Origin: JAEYFP01 sp964566545
GTDB lineage: Bacteria; Bacillota; Clostridia; Lachnospirales; Lachnospiraceae
Direction: 5' to 3'
Length of the DNA stretch: 20,072 nt
Assembly (NCBI GenBank): GCA_964566545.1
Contig: CAZMIX010000046.1
Span: 1-20,072 of the forward strand
A model generated the notes under the pieces. It did not search any database, was not told the origin of the DNA, and saw only the letters and a program-made list of their open reading frames with translations. The translations under genes were made by a program, and so were the position numbers. Numbering within the stretch: position 1 is the stretch's first letter; every line of letters begins with the position of its first letter. Below are positions 14,320-20,072 of the stretch, one piece after another.

Positions 14320-15306
14320 ATGAAAAAAAATTTCGCGCTGCTTTCTGCGTTTTTTGTAATGAGCAGTGTTCTTACAGGATGTGCTTCACAAAATCAAACC
14401 AAAACAATTACATTTGCCGATGTCGGCTGGGACTCGATTCTGTTTCACAACGCTGTGGCAGGAACCGTAGCAGAAACGGTATTTGGTTATCATTGGACAG
14501 AGGTATCCGGGAGCACCCCCATTACGCATGAAGCGGTGAAAAAGGGAGAAATCGATGTACATATGGAGGTATGGACGGATAATCTGCCTGATTATGAACG
14601 TGATATTGAAAGTGGGGCTCTTCGGGAGCTGGGCATTAATTTTGATGATAATACACAGGGCTTTTATGTGCCACGTTATGTGATTGAGGGAGACGCTGAG
14701 CGGAACATCGAGCCAATGGCGCCAGACTTAAAAACTGTTAAGGATTTGAAGAACTACGGGACGCTTTTTAAGGACCCCGAGCATCCGTCCAAGGGTATCA
14801 TATATGGCGGTATCGCGGGCTGGGAAATTACAGAGATTATGCATAAAAAATATTTGCACTATGGCTTGGATGAAAGCTACAATTATCTGGAACCGGGTAC
14901 CGATGCCGCGACGAGCGCTGTGCTTGTATCGGCTTATGACAAGGGAGAGCCGGTGGTGGCGTATTATTGGGAGCCTACCTGGTTATTGGGCAAATATGAT
15001 TTTGTTCTCCTTGAGGATGAACCGTATGACGAAACGGCATATTTTGAGGGTAAGTGCATGTGTCCCTCCGTGAAGGTCACGGTGTGCGTCAGCAACGAAT
15101 TCTATGAAAGTGATCCGGAATTTTGCGCATTTCTGTCTAAATATCAAACATCCTCCGCTTTGACCAGTGAGGCGCTTGCCTATATGGAAGAGACAGGCGC
15201 GGATTACAAGACTGCGGCGAAATGGTTTTTAAATGAACAGCGAGATGTGGTGGAAACCTGGCTGACTGCCGCGCAGGCTGAAACGTTATATAAAGCGATT
15301 GATTAA
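14320..15306 (+). CDS. Glycine betaine/proline-type substrate-binding lipoprotein (328 aa)
   Basis: This is the receptor of a quaternary-amine importer. Residues 1-21 are a lipoprotein signal with lipobox LTGC and acylated Cys21. The rest is the OpuAC fold: TITFADVGWDSILFHNAVAG near the mature start, then KKGEIDVHMEVWTDN and GEPVVAYYWEPTWL. The Trp residues in VGWDS, EVWTDN and YYWEPTW are the kind that build the aromatic cage around a trimethylammonium group; which of them do so is inferred. GGAG/AAAGGA elements at 14300-14309 precede the ATG by 10 bases. It is the first gene of a three-gene operon (receptor, permease, ATPase), the reverse of Bacillus opuA, where the ATPase comes first. The ligand could also be carnitine, choline or proline betaine. 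Confidence 0.88.
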   Translation: MKKNFALLSAFFVMSSVLTGCASQNQTKTITFADVGWDSILFHNAVAGTVAETVFGYHWTEVSGSTPITHEAVKKGEIDVHMEVWTDNLPDYERDIESGALRELGINFDDNTQGFYVPRYVIEGDAERNIEPMAPDLKTVKDLKNYGTLFKDPEHPSKGIIYGGIAGWEITEIMHKKYLHYGLDESYNYLEPGTDAATSAVLVSAYDKGEPVVAYYWEPTWLLGKYDFVLLEDEPYDETAYFEGKCMCPSVKVTVCVSNEFYESDPEFCAFLSKYQTSSALTSEALAYMEETGADYKTAAKWFLNEQRDVVETWLTAAQAETLYKAID

Positions 15307-15329
15307 GCCTGCAAAGAATGGGAGGTATT

Positions 15330-16202
15330 ATGGATTGGCTCTTTAATTTTCCTTTTACGATCAATTTAAATACAGATGCAATCGACCAGACGGTCCGCGG
15401 TTTTGCGGCTTCGCACTCCGCATTTTTCAATGGAATAAAATTAACACTCACAGATTTTGTAAGTGCTATCAACTGGGTATTTGGCCATATACCCTGGTTT
15501 GTTATGATCGGGCTGATATTTCTTCTTGCCTGGAAAGCGCACAGGCGGATCCGCTCCGGAATTTCTTACAGCCTCCTGCTTTGTGTGATCGGCATGTTTG
15601 GACTATGGGATCTGATGAACCTGACGCTTTCGATCGTTTTGGCTGGTGTCGTGATTGCGCTGATCATCGGCCTGCCCATCGGTGTGCTGATATCCGGTTC
15701 CCAAAAAGCCAACAGAGTGATAAGACCAATATTGGATATGATGCAAACCATGCCGGTTTTTGTTTATCTGATTCCGGCGGTTATTTTTTTCGGTATGGGG
15801 TCTGCGTCTGCTGTAATTGCAACAGTTATTTACTCCATGGTGCCGGTAATCCGCCTTACAAGCCTTGGCATTCGTCAGGTAAACGCCGAGGTAGTAGAGG
15901 CTGCGCGCTCTTTCGGCTCAACACGTCTGCAGCTGTTGTTTAAGGTTCAGGTACCGCAGGCGCTGCCCACTATTATGACGGGTATCAATCAAACGCTGAT
16001 GATGGCAATGTCCATGGTGGTTACCTGTTCGATGATTGGAGCGAGGGGACTTGGAAACGAAGTACTCATTGCGGTAAACCGCATCGAAATATCCCGTGGT
16101 TTTGTGGCAGGCAGCGCGGTTGTCATCCTTGCCATCATTCTTGACCGTTTGACGCAGGGATGGTTCTCAAAAAAGGAAGAAGCGGGAGGTGAGGAAATGT
16201 GA
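15330..16202 (+). CDS. Glycine betaine ABC transporter permease, ProW/OpuAB-like (290 aa)
   Basis: This is the membrane channel of the osmolyte importer. The N-terminal region of about 50 residues is amphipathic; about seven hydrophobic segments follow. The coupling loop EAARSFGSTRLQLLFKVQVP (near residues 190-209) is characteristic of the ProW/OpuAB branch, as are the preceding PILDMMQTMPVFVYLIPAV and the later SMVVTCSMIGARGLG. I chose ATG 15330, because GGGAGG at 15320-15325 would lie inside the coding sequence if the in-frame ATG at 15318 were used; the 4-base spacing is short, so 15318 is not excluded. The stop codon overlaps the GTG start of the ATPase gene in a GTGA overlap at 16199-16202, so the two are translationally coupled. 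Confidence 0.9.
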   Translation: MDWLFNFPFTINLNTDAIDQTVRGFAASHSAFFNGIKLTLTDFVSAINWVFGHIPWFVMIGLIFLLAWKAHRRIRSGISYSLLLCVIGMFGLWDLMNLTLSIVLAGVVIALIIGLPIGVLISGSQKANRVIRPILDMMQTMPVFVYLIPAVIFFGMGSASAVIATVIYSMVPVIRLTSLGIRQVNAEVVEAARSFGSTRLQLLFKVQVPQALPTIMTGINQTLMMAMSMVVTCSMIGARGLGNEVLIAVNRIEISRGFVAGSAVVILAIILDRLTQGWFSKKEEAGGEEM

Positions 16203-17374
16203 GCGATATAATTATTGAAACTAAAAATGTATCCAAGCTATACGGAATACGCCGTGAGGAGGCGACGGAGCTGCTGCGAAAGGGCGCCGCAAAGGATGAG
16301 GTGTTTCGTAAAACCGGTGTAACGACCGCGCTATATGACGTAAATTTAAAAATTCCCCAGGGAGAGATCTTTGTCATCATCGGTCTGTCGGGCTCGGGGA
16401 AATCAACGATGGTGCGGTGCTTCAACCGTTTAAACCGTCCTACCTCCGGTTCGATTCTCTTTAATGGTATCGATTTGATGAAAATGTCGAAGAAAGAACT
16501 GCGTGAATTTCGGCGGCACAAGGTTGCCATGGTGTTTCAATCTTTTGGACTGATGACTCATAGAGACGTGCTCGGCAATGTTGCTTATGGATTGGAGGTA
16601 TGCGGCATCTCCCGGGCGGAACGCGAGAAGCGTGCAGCGGAGGCCATTGCGCTGGTAGGGCTTGAGGGTCTGGAAAAAACAAGGATAGACAATCTATCGG
16701 GCGGGATGCGCCAGCGTGTCGGCCTTGCCCGCGCACTGGCCAACGACCCGGAGATATTGCTTATGGATGAGCCGTTTTCCGCATTGGATCCATTGGTGCG
16801 CAAGGATATGCAGTTTGAGCTACTGTCCATTCAGCGAAAACTGGGAAAAACGGTTATTTTTATCACGCATGATATTGATGAAGCATTTAAGCTTGGAGAT
16901 ACCGTTTCAATTATGCGCGATGGACGTCTTGTACAGGTAGATACTCCTGAGCGCATGAGCGCAAATCCGGCTGATGATTACGTGCGGCGTTTTATTGATT
17001 CCGCGGATAAATCAAAGGTTTTGTCGGTTCGAAATATTATGATAACGCCAAGCAGTCTGGTGAAGATGAGCGACGGACTGGATCATGCGCTTCGGGAAAT
17101 GCGGAAAAATGAATTGTCCTCGGTCTATGTTGTTGACGGCAAAATGAAATTGAGCGGATTATTGACTTTATCTGATACAGTGCGCGCAAAGAAGGAAAAT
17201 TTAACCCTTTCTGAGGTGATGGTCCGGGATGTTACGACTACAACTGCCGATGTTTTGGTACAGGATATTATGCCATTGGCGGCCGAAGCATTATATCCGC
17301 TTGCGGTTGTGGACAATGAGCGGCGGCTGCTGGGAATCGTAACAAAGGCGAGCGTCCTGTCTTCCTTAATTTGA
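16199..17374 (+). CDS. Glycine betaine ABC transporter ATPase with tandem CBS domains, OpuAA/ProV-like (391 aa)
   Basis: This subunit powers the osmolyte importer from the cytoplasmic side. Walker A is GLSGSGKST (residues 62-70), the signature is LSGGMRQ (166-172) and Walker B is ILLMDEP (186-192); H-loop ITHDIDEA follows. The N-terminal extension KLYGIRREEATELLRKGAA is typical of the ProV/OpuAA family. Residues about 272-391 form a CBS pair. In Lactococcus OpuA and Listeria OpuCA such CBS domains bind cyclic di-AMP and shut transport; the same here is inferred. The start is GTG 16199, since the nearby ATG at 16197 meets a stop at once. GGAGGTGAGG about 5-15 bases upstream serves as ribosome binding site. 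I see no convincing terminator between its stop and the promoter at 17423. Confidence 0.92.
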   Translation: MSDIIIETKNVSKLYGIRREEATELLRKGAAKDEVFRKTGVTTALYDVNLKIPQGEIFVIIGLSGSGKSTMVRCFNRLNRPTSGSILFNGIDLMKMSKKELREFRRHKVAMVFQSFGLMTHRDVLGNVAYGLEVCGISRAEREKRAAEAIALVGLEGLEKTRIDNLSGGMRQRVGLARALANDPEILLMDEPFSALDPLVRKDMQFELLSIQRKLGKTVIFITHDIDEAFKLGDTVSIMRDGRLVQVDTPERMSANPADDYVRRFIDSADKSKVLSVRNIMITPSSLVKMSDGLDHALREMRKNELSSVYVVDGKMKLSGLLTLSDTVRAKKENLTLSEVMVRDVTTTTADVLVQDIMPLAAEALYPLAVVDNERRLLGIVTKASVLSSLI

Positions 17375-17422
17375 TAGCAGGAGACGGCTGTACGGAATAA
17401 TTTTGACCTGTTCACTTTCTGT

Positions 17423-17451
17423 TTGCAATCAATATGGGGAGCGCGTATACT
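17423..17451 (+). promoter_or_regulatory. Sigma-A promoter of the second LacI-family gene
   Basis: TTGCAA (17423-17428), a 17-base spacer and TATACT (17446-17451) precede ATG 17487, giving a leader of about 30 bases. No AAACGTTT-type operator is seen here, so autoregulation through the operator type used downstream is unlikely. Confidence 0.65.
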
Positions 17452-17486
17452 TAGGCTAAGAATTTTTATGCTGTAAGGGGAATACT

Positions 17487-18509
17487 ATGAAAGCAACGAT
17501 AAAAGATATCGCCCGCGAATGCGGGGTTTCTGTTTCTTCCGTTTCGATGGCGCTGTCGGATAAGCCGAACAGGATCTCTGAGCAGACGAGGAAAAAGGTG
17601 CGCGAAGCGGCGGAGAGGATGCATTACCAGCCGAATATGGCGGCCGTAAGCCTTGTGAACAGGAAAAGCAAGATGGTCGGCATTGTCGTCAACGACATCA
17701 GGAATACGCATATTTCTTCCTTATTCATGGCGATCCACAAGGAATTGGAGAAAAAGGGATATTCGATGATCTGCCATGTGCTAAACGGCGAGGATACCAG
17801 CTCCAATGAATTGATCAAACTGATCGCTTCGGAGAATGTTTCGGCGCTGATTTGGGCAAAATCATTGGAGATAGATAAAATAGAAGAAAACGCCCGGTTA
17901 AAAAATGATATGGAATCGCTGGGAATCCCGATCCTGACGATGGATGATTATGGGCTGACGTGTTCGGGGGTGAATGTGTGCTTTGATTATGAGCTTGGCG
18001 GTTATCTGGCTACGAAGCATCTGCTGGACAAAGGGCATGTCCGTATCGGGTGTCTGACCGGCGATATCAGCTATCAGGTCACACAGGAACGGCTTTTCGG
18101 ATACAAAAGGGCGCTTGAGGAGTATCGGATCGAATTTTCCGAGGAGCTCGTTTATCATGGAAATTACACGATGGAGGCCGGATACCGGTCGCTGTCGTAT
18201 TTAAGAGGACAAAGTGTGACGGCGGTCTTTTCCTTTAATGATGAAATGGCCTTCGGTCTGTATCAGGCCGCCAGAAATTATGGAATCGGCATTCCGAAGG
18301 ATATTTCGATAATTGGCTTTGACAATGTTCCGTTTGCGGACGTAATGGAAGTGCCGCTCAGTACGATTCAGGTGCCGATCGTGAAAATGGGAACCTTTAT
18401 GGGAAAGGAAATGATTTCGCTGATGGAAAATGAAAAACCGACCGGGCGCAAGGGGGTATTGTACAAGCCGGACTTGCTGCTGCGGGGAAGTACAAGATCG
18501 ATTGTGTAA
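17487..18509 (+). CDS. LacI-family transcriptional regulator (340 aa)
   Basis: Residues 4-24 are the helix-turn-helix (TIKDIARECGVSVSSVSMAL), followed by a hinge region to about residue 62. The effector domain, about residues 62-335, shows MVGIVVNDIRN, IGCLTGDISYQVTQERLFGY and ISIIGFDNVPFADV. AAGGGG about 7 bases upstream supports the ATG. It is clearly a different protein from the LacI-family regulator at 5291, with a different recognition helix (VSVSSVSM against VSIATVSN). The next transcription unit, a sugar ABC importer, carries a perfect palindrome of a different sequence (GTTGAAAC half site), the natural target of this regulator (inference). The sugar it senses cannot be told from the sequence. 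Confidence 0.9.
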   Translation: MKATIKDIARECGVSVSSVSMALSDKPNRISEQTRKKVREAAERMHYQPNMAAVSLVNRKSKMVGIVVNDIRNTHISSLFMAIHKELEKKGYSMICHVLNGEDTSSNELIKLIASENVSALIWAKSLEIDKIEENARLKNDMESLGIPILTMDDYGLTCSGVNVCFDYELGGYLATKHLLDKGHVRIGCLTGDISYQVTQERLFGYKRALEEYRIEFSEELVYHGNYTMEAGYRSLSYLRGQSVTAVFSFNDEMAFGLYQAARNYGIGIPKDISIIGFDNVPFADVMEVPLSTIQVPIVKMGTFMGKEMISLMENEKPTGRKGVLYKPDLLLRGSTRSIV

Positions 18510-18534
18510 TGAGAGAAACCGAACGGTACAAACA

Positions 18535-18581
18535 AATAATGGAGGGAATAGTCACGAACAAGGACTAATCCCTCCATTATT
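18535..18581 (+). terminator. Strong hairpin after the second LacI-family gene, probable terminator
   Basis: Arms at 18535-18553 and 18563-18581 pair over 19 bp with one mismatch around a 9-base loop; the centre pairs GGAGGG with CCCTCC. The 3' side ends in ATTATTATAT rather than a proper T run, so termination may be partial. The right arm can also pair with a ribosome binding site just downstream. Confidence 0.6.
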
Positions 18582-18599
18582 ATATGGAGGAATTTAATC

Positions 18600-18674
18600 A
18601 TGGGAATGAAGCAGGTTTTGATTTTCAATAAAAATAGACAAAAGCAAAACAAGTTAAAACGTTACAACAAATAA
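18600..18674 (+). CDS. Possible 24-residue small ORF in the leader region
   Basis: GGAGG (18586-18590) lies 9 bases before an ATG that opens a frame of 24 codons with a TAA at 18672-18674. The product (starting MGMKQVLIFNKNRQKQNK) is very basic and unlike anything I recognise. It would be transcribed only by read-through of the preceding hairpin, because the importer promoter lies downstream. Its last codons overlap the auxiliary operator. It may be chance. Confidence 0.2.
   Translation: MGMKQVLIFNKNRQKQNKLKRYNK
18653..18668. promoter_or_regulatory. Auxiliary LacI-type operator, second type
   Basis: GTTAAAACGTTACAAC matches the perfect palindrome at 18798-18813 at 14 of 16 positions. The centres are 145 bp apart, on opposite sides of the promoter, an arrangement that could allow looping. 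Confidence 0.45.
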
Positions 18675-18721
18675 GAATTGAAAATGAATATATACAAAAG
18701 TAACAAAAAATAAAAAGGATA

Positions 18722-18750
18722 TTGAAAAAGCCATAAATAAAGGATATAAT
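18722..18750 (+). promoter_or_regulatory. Sigma-A promoter of the sugar ABC importer operon
   Basis: TTGAAA (18722-18727), a 17-base spacer and a perfect TATAAT (18745-18750) predict a start near 18757. The gene-free stretch 18510-18828 holds this promoter, the hairpin, the small ORF and the two operators; nothing else was seen. Confidence 0.75.
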
Positions 18751-18797
18751 TAAGAAAATGAACAAACGAGAAACGTCAAATTTGCAAATAAAGAGTA

Positions 18798-18813
18798 GTT
18801 GAAACGTTTCAAC
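18798..18813. promoter_or_regulatory. Perfect palindromic LacI-type operator abutting the ribosome binding site
   Basis: GTTGAAACGTTTCAAC is an exact 16-bp palindrome with the AAACGTTT core of LacI-family sites. It lies about 40 bases after the predicted transcription start and ends at the base before AAAGGAG (18814-18820). A bound repressor would block the advancing polymerase. It misses the CcpA cre consensus at two conserved positions, so the LacI-family protein encoded upstream is preferred. Confidence 0.75.
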
Positions 18814-18828
18814 AAAGGAGATGATTTT

Positions 18829-20072
18829 TTGCAAGAAAATTCTATAGTGGAGTTAAAAAATATCAGTAAGGAATTTCCGGGAGTTGTCGCCTTGGACGAG
18901 GTCAACATGAAAATCCGGGAAGGAACGATCCACGCGCTTGTCGGCGAGAACGGCGCAGGCAAGTCGACGCTCATGAAGATCCTTTCGGGAACCTATCAGA
19001 ATTATGAGGGAAGTGTAATCTGCGGCGGAAAAACGGTGCATCTGAAAAATGAAAAGGATGCGTTTGCACATGGGATTTCCATTGTAGCACAGGAATTAAA
19101 CTATGTTCCCGAGCTGTCGATCGCTGAAAATCTTTTTTTAGGCAGAGAGCCGGTAAAAAACGGCTTGTTTGTGGATGAAAAGAAGAGAAAGGAAACGACG
19201 CAGGAGCTGTTGAACCTGATGAAGCTCGATTATGACCCGTCTGCGCTGATGGGCTCTTTAAGCGTTGCGCAGCGGCAGATGATCGAAATTTTAAAATCCC
19301 TGTCGCGAAACAGCAGGGTCATCATCATGGACGAGCCGACGTCGGCCTTGACAAACACCGAAACAAAGCTTTTGTTTGATAAGGTGCGCGAACTGAAGGA
19401 ACAGGGAATCGCTTTTATTTTTATCACGCACCGCCTGGAGGAGGTCTTTGATCTATGCGACGAGTATACCGTGCTGCGGGACGGAAAATGTGTCCAATCA
19501 GGAAAAATTAAGGACGTTAATCCGGATCAGTTGATTTCGCTGATGGTAGGAAGGGCAATTGAGGATATCTACCCGCCGCTTCCCGCATGCGGAGAGGAGA
19601 TTGTGCTGAAGGTGGAAAACCTGACAAGCGATCCGTTTTACCGGGATATTTCATTTGAAATCAGGGCCGGTGAAATACTAGGGCTGGCGGGCATGATGGG
19701 AGCGGGCAGAAGCGAGATTGCCAGAACGATTTTCGGCATGGACAAGAAAGATAACGGCGACATTTTTCTAGAGGGAAAGAAATGTGAATTTAAAAATGTT
19801 CGGGATGCCATCAATGACGGCGTTGCGATGGTAACGGAGGACAGGGGAAGCTTCGGGTTTGTCGGAGTTCAGTCCATTAAGGAAAATATTAAGCTTCCAA
19901 ACGGAGACCTGTTTGCGAAACGGGGTTTCTGGCAGGAGCAGAAAATTGAGGAGGCCGTCAGCCGGATCTGCAGCAAGCTCGCCGTGAAGGCGCCGGATAC
20001 GAATACACTTGTCGGAAACTTAAGCGGCGGCAACCAACAGAAGGTCGTCCTCGCAAAATGGCTCGTAAGAGA
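18829..20072 (+). CDS. Sugar ABC transporter ATPase with two nucleotide-binding domains, RbsA/XylG/MglA type (partial, 3' end outside window)
   Basis: This is the ATPase of a CUT2-type monosaccharide importer; 414 complete codons are visible of about 500 expected. The first ATPase domain has Walker A GENGAGKST (residues 39-47), the degenerate signature SVAQRQM and Walker B IIMDEPTSAL. The second has a degenerate Walker A (GLAGMMGAGRSE) and the signature LSGGNQQKV from residue 398; the window ends just after it. This asymmetry is normal for the family. I chose TTG 18829, 8 bases after AAAGGAG, giving MQENSIVELKNISKEFPG; GTG 18847 is a possible alternative. The ATG at 18821 touches the ribosome binding site and is out of frame. 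Permease and binding-protein genes are expected beyond the window. The substrate (ribose, xylose, galactose or arabinose) cannot be told from what is visible. Confidence 0.9.
   Translation, partial: MQENSIVELKNISKEFPGVVALDEVNMKIREGTIHALVGENGAGKSTLMKILSGTYQNYEGSVICGGKTVHLKNEKDAFAHGISIVAQELNYVPELSIAENLFLGREPVKNGLFVDEKKRKETTQELLNLMKLDYDPSALMGSLSVAQRQMIEILKSLSRNSRVIIMDEPTSALTNTETKLLFDKVRELKEQGIAFIFITHRLEEVFDLCDEYTVLRDGKCVQSGKIKDVNPDQLISLMVGRAIEDIYPPLPACGEEIVLKVENLTSDPFYRDISFEIRAGEILGLAGMMGAGRSEIARTIFGMDKKDNGDIFLEGKKCEFKNVRDAINDGVAMVTEDRGSFGFVGVQSIKENIKLPNGDLFAKRGFWQEQKIEEAVSRICSKLAVKAPDTNTLVGNLSGGNQQKVVLAKWLVR

Noticed and set aside
17451..17461. Short dyad CTTAGGCTAAG after the -10 box of the second LacI-family gene, as an operator or terminator
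   Set aside because: The arms are only five bases with a one-base centre, and no similar site is seen elsewhere in the window.
18767..18782. Third LacI-type site around AAACGTCA between promoter and main operator
   Set aside because: Only about half of the positions match GTTGAAACGTTTCAAC, which is not enough above chance in AT-rich DNA.
18821..18850. ATG 18821 as the start of the final ATPase gene
   Set aside because: It touches the ribosome binding site, is out of frame with the ATPase, and meets a stop within nine codons.

Overview
The window looks like a chromosomal carbohydrate-use region of a Gram-positive Clostridia bacterium, most likely a Lachnospiraceae-type gut or rumen commensal. 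The grounds are strong AAGGAGG-type ribosome binding sites, near-consensus sigma-A promoters with 17-bp spacers, lipoprotein binding proteins with an LAGC lipobox followed by an Ala/Asp/Glu/Thr-rich linker, and the family content (AraNPQ-like importer, GH127, GH51, LacI regulators). The species cannot be named from this sequence. No tRNA, rRNA, CRISPR array, insertion sequence or phage gene was seen.

Layout. (1) 1-386: the last codons of a probable glycosidase and a small Cys-rich DUF6171-like protein, ending in a hairpin. (2) 423-1343, minus strand: an ArsR-like winged-helix regulator with a large unnamed beta-rich C-terminal half, divergent from (3) 1749-5082, an AraNPQ-like importer (binding lipoprotein and two permeases). 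(4) 5056-5229: an 88-bp-period tandem duplication that includes the end of the last permease gene. (5) 5291-6313: a LacI-family regulator, then a good terminator. (6) 6597-13417: an operon under a perfect palindromic LacI-type operator, coding for GH127 beta-L-arabinofuranosidase, a second binding lipoprotein, two permeases and GH51 alpha-L-arabinofuranosidase, closed by a terminator. (7) 13564-17374: a GntR-HTH/RCK_C regulator resembling BusR, followed by a glycine-betaine-type ABC importer (lipoprotein, permease, ATPase with CBS domains). (8) 17487-18509: a second LacI-family regulator. (9) 18829 to the window edge: a tandem-domain sugar ABC ATPase (RbsA/XylG/MglA type) with its own promoter and a different LacI-type operator.

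How the genes work together. Regions 2-6 form a system for L-arabinose-containing glycans. Two CUT1-type importers bring in oligosaccharides; neither has its own ATPase here, so a shared MsmX-type ATPase elsewhere is expected. Two enzymes without signal peptides remove beta- and alpha-linked arabinofuranose in the cytoplasm. Having both anomer specificities in one operon fits mixed-linkage arabino-oligosaccharides such as those on plant hydroxyproline-rich glycoproteins (inference). Region 7 is a separate osmolyte module. Its regulator and its ATPase both carry domain types known in other Firmicutes to bind cyclic di-AMP, and its promoter has a perfect 13-bp inverted repeat around the -10 box. 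Regions 8-9 begin another sugar import operon that continues past the window.

The most noteworthy points are the BusR-like module and its operator, the ArsR-like regulator with an unexplained sensor-like domain, two sets of paired LacI operators, hairpins without a U tract at both binding-protein/permease junctions, the tandem duplication after the araQ-like gene, and a possible alternative RNA fold hiding a ribosome binding site near 18590.
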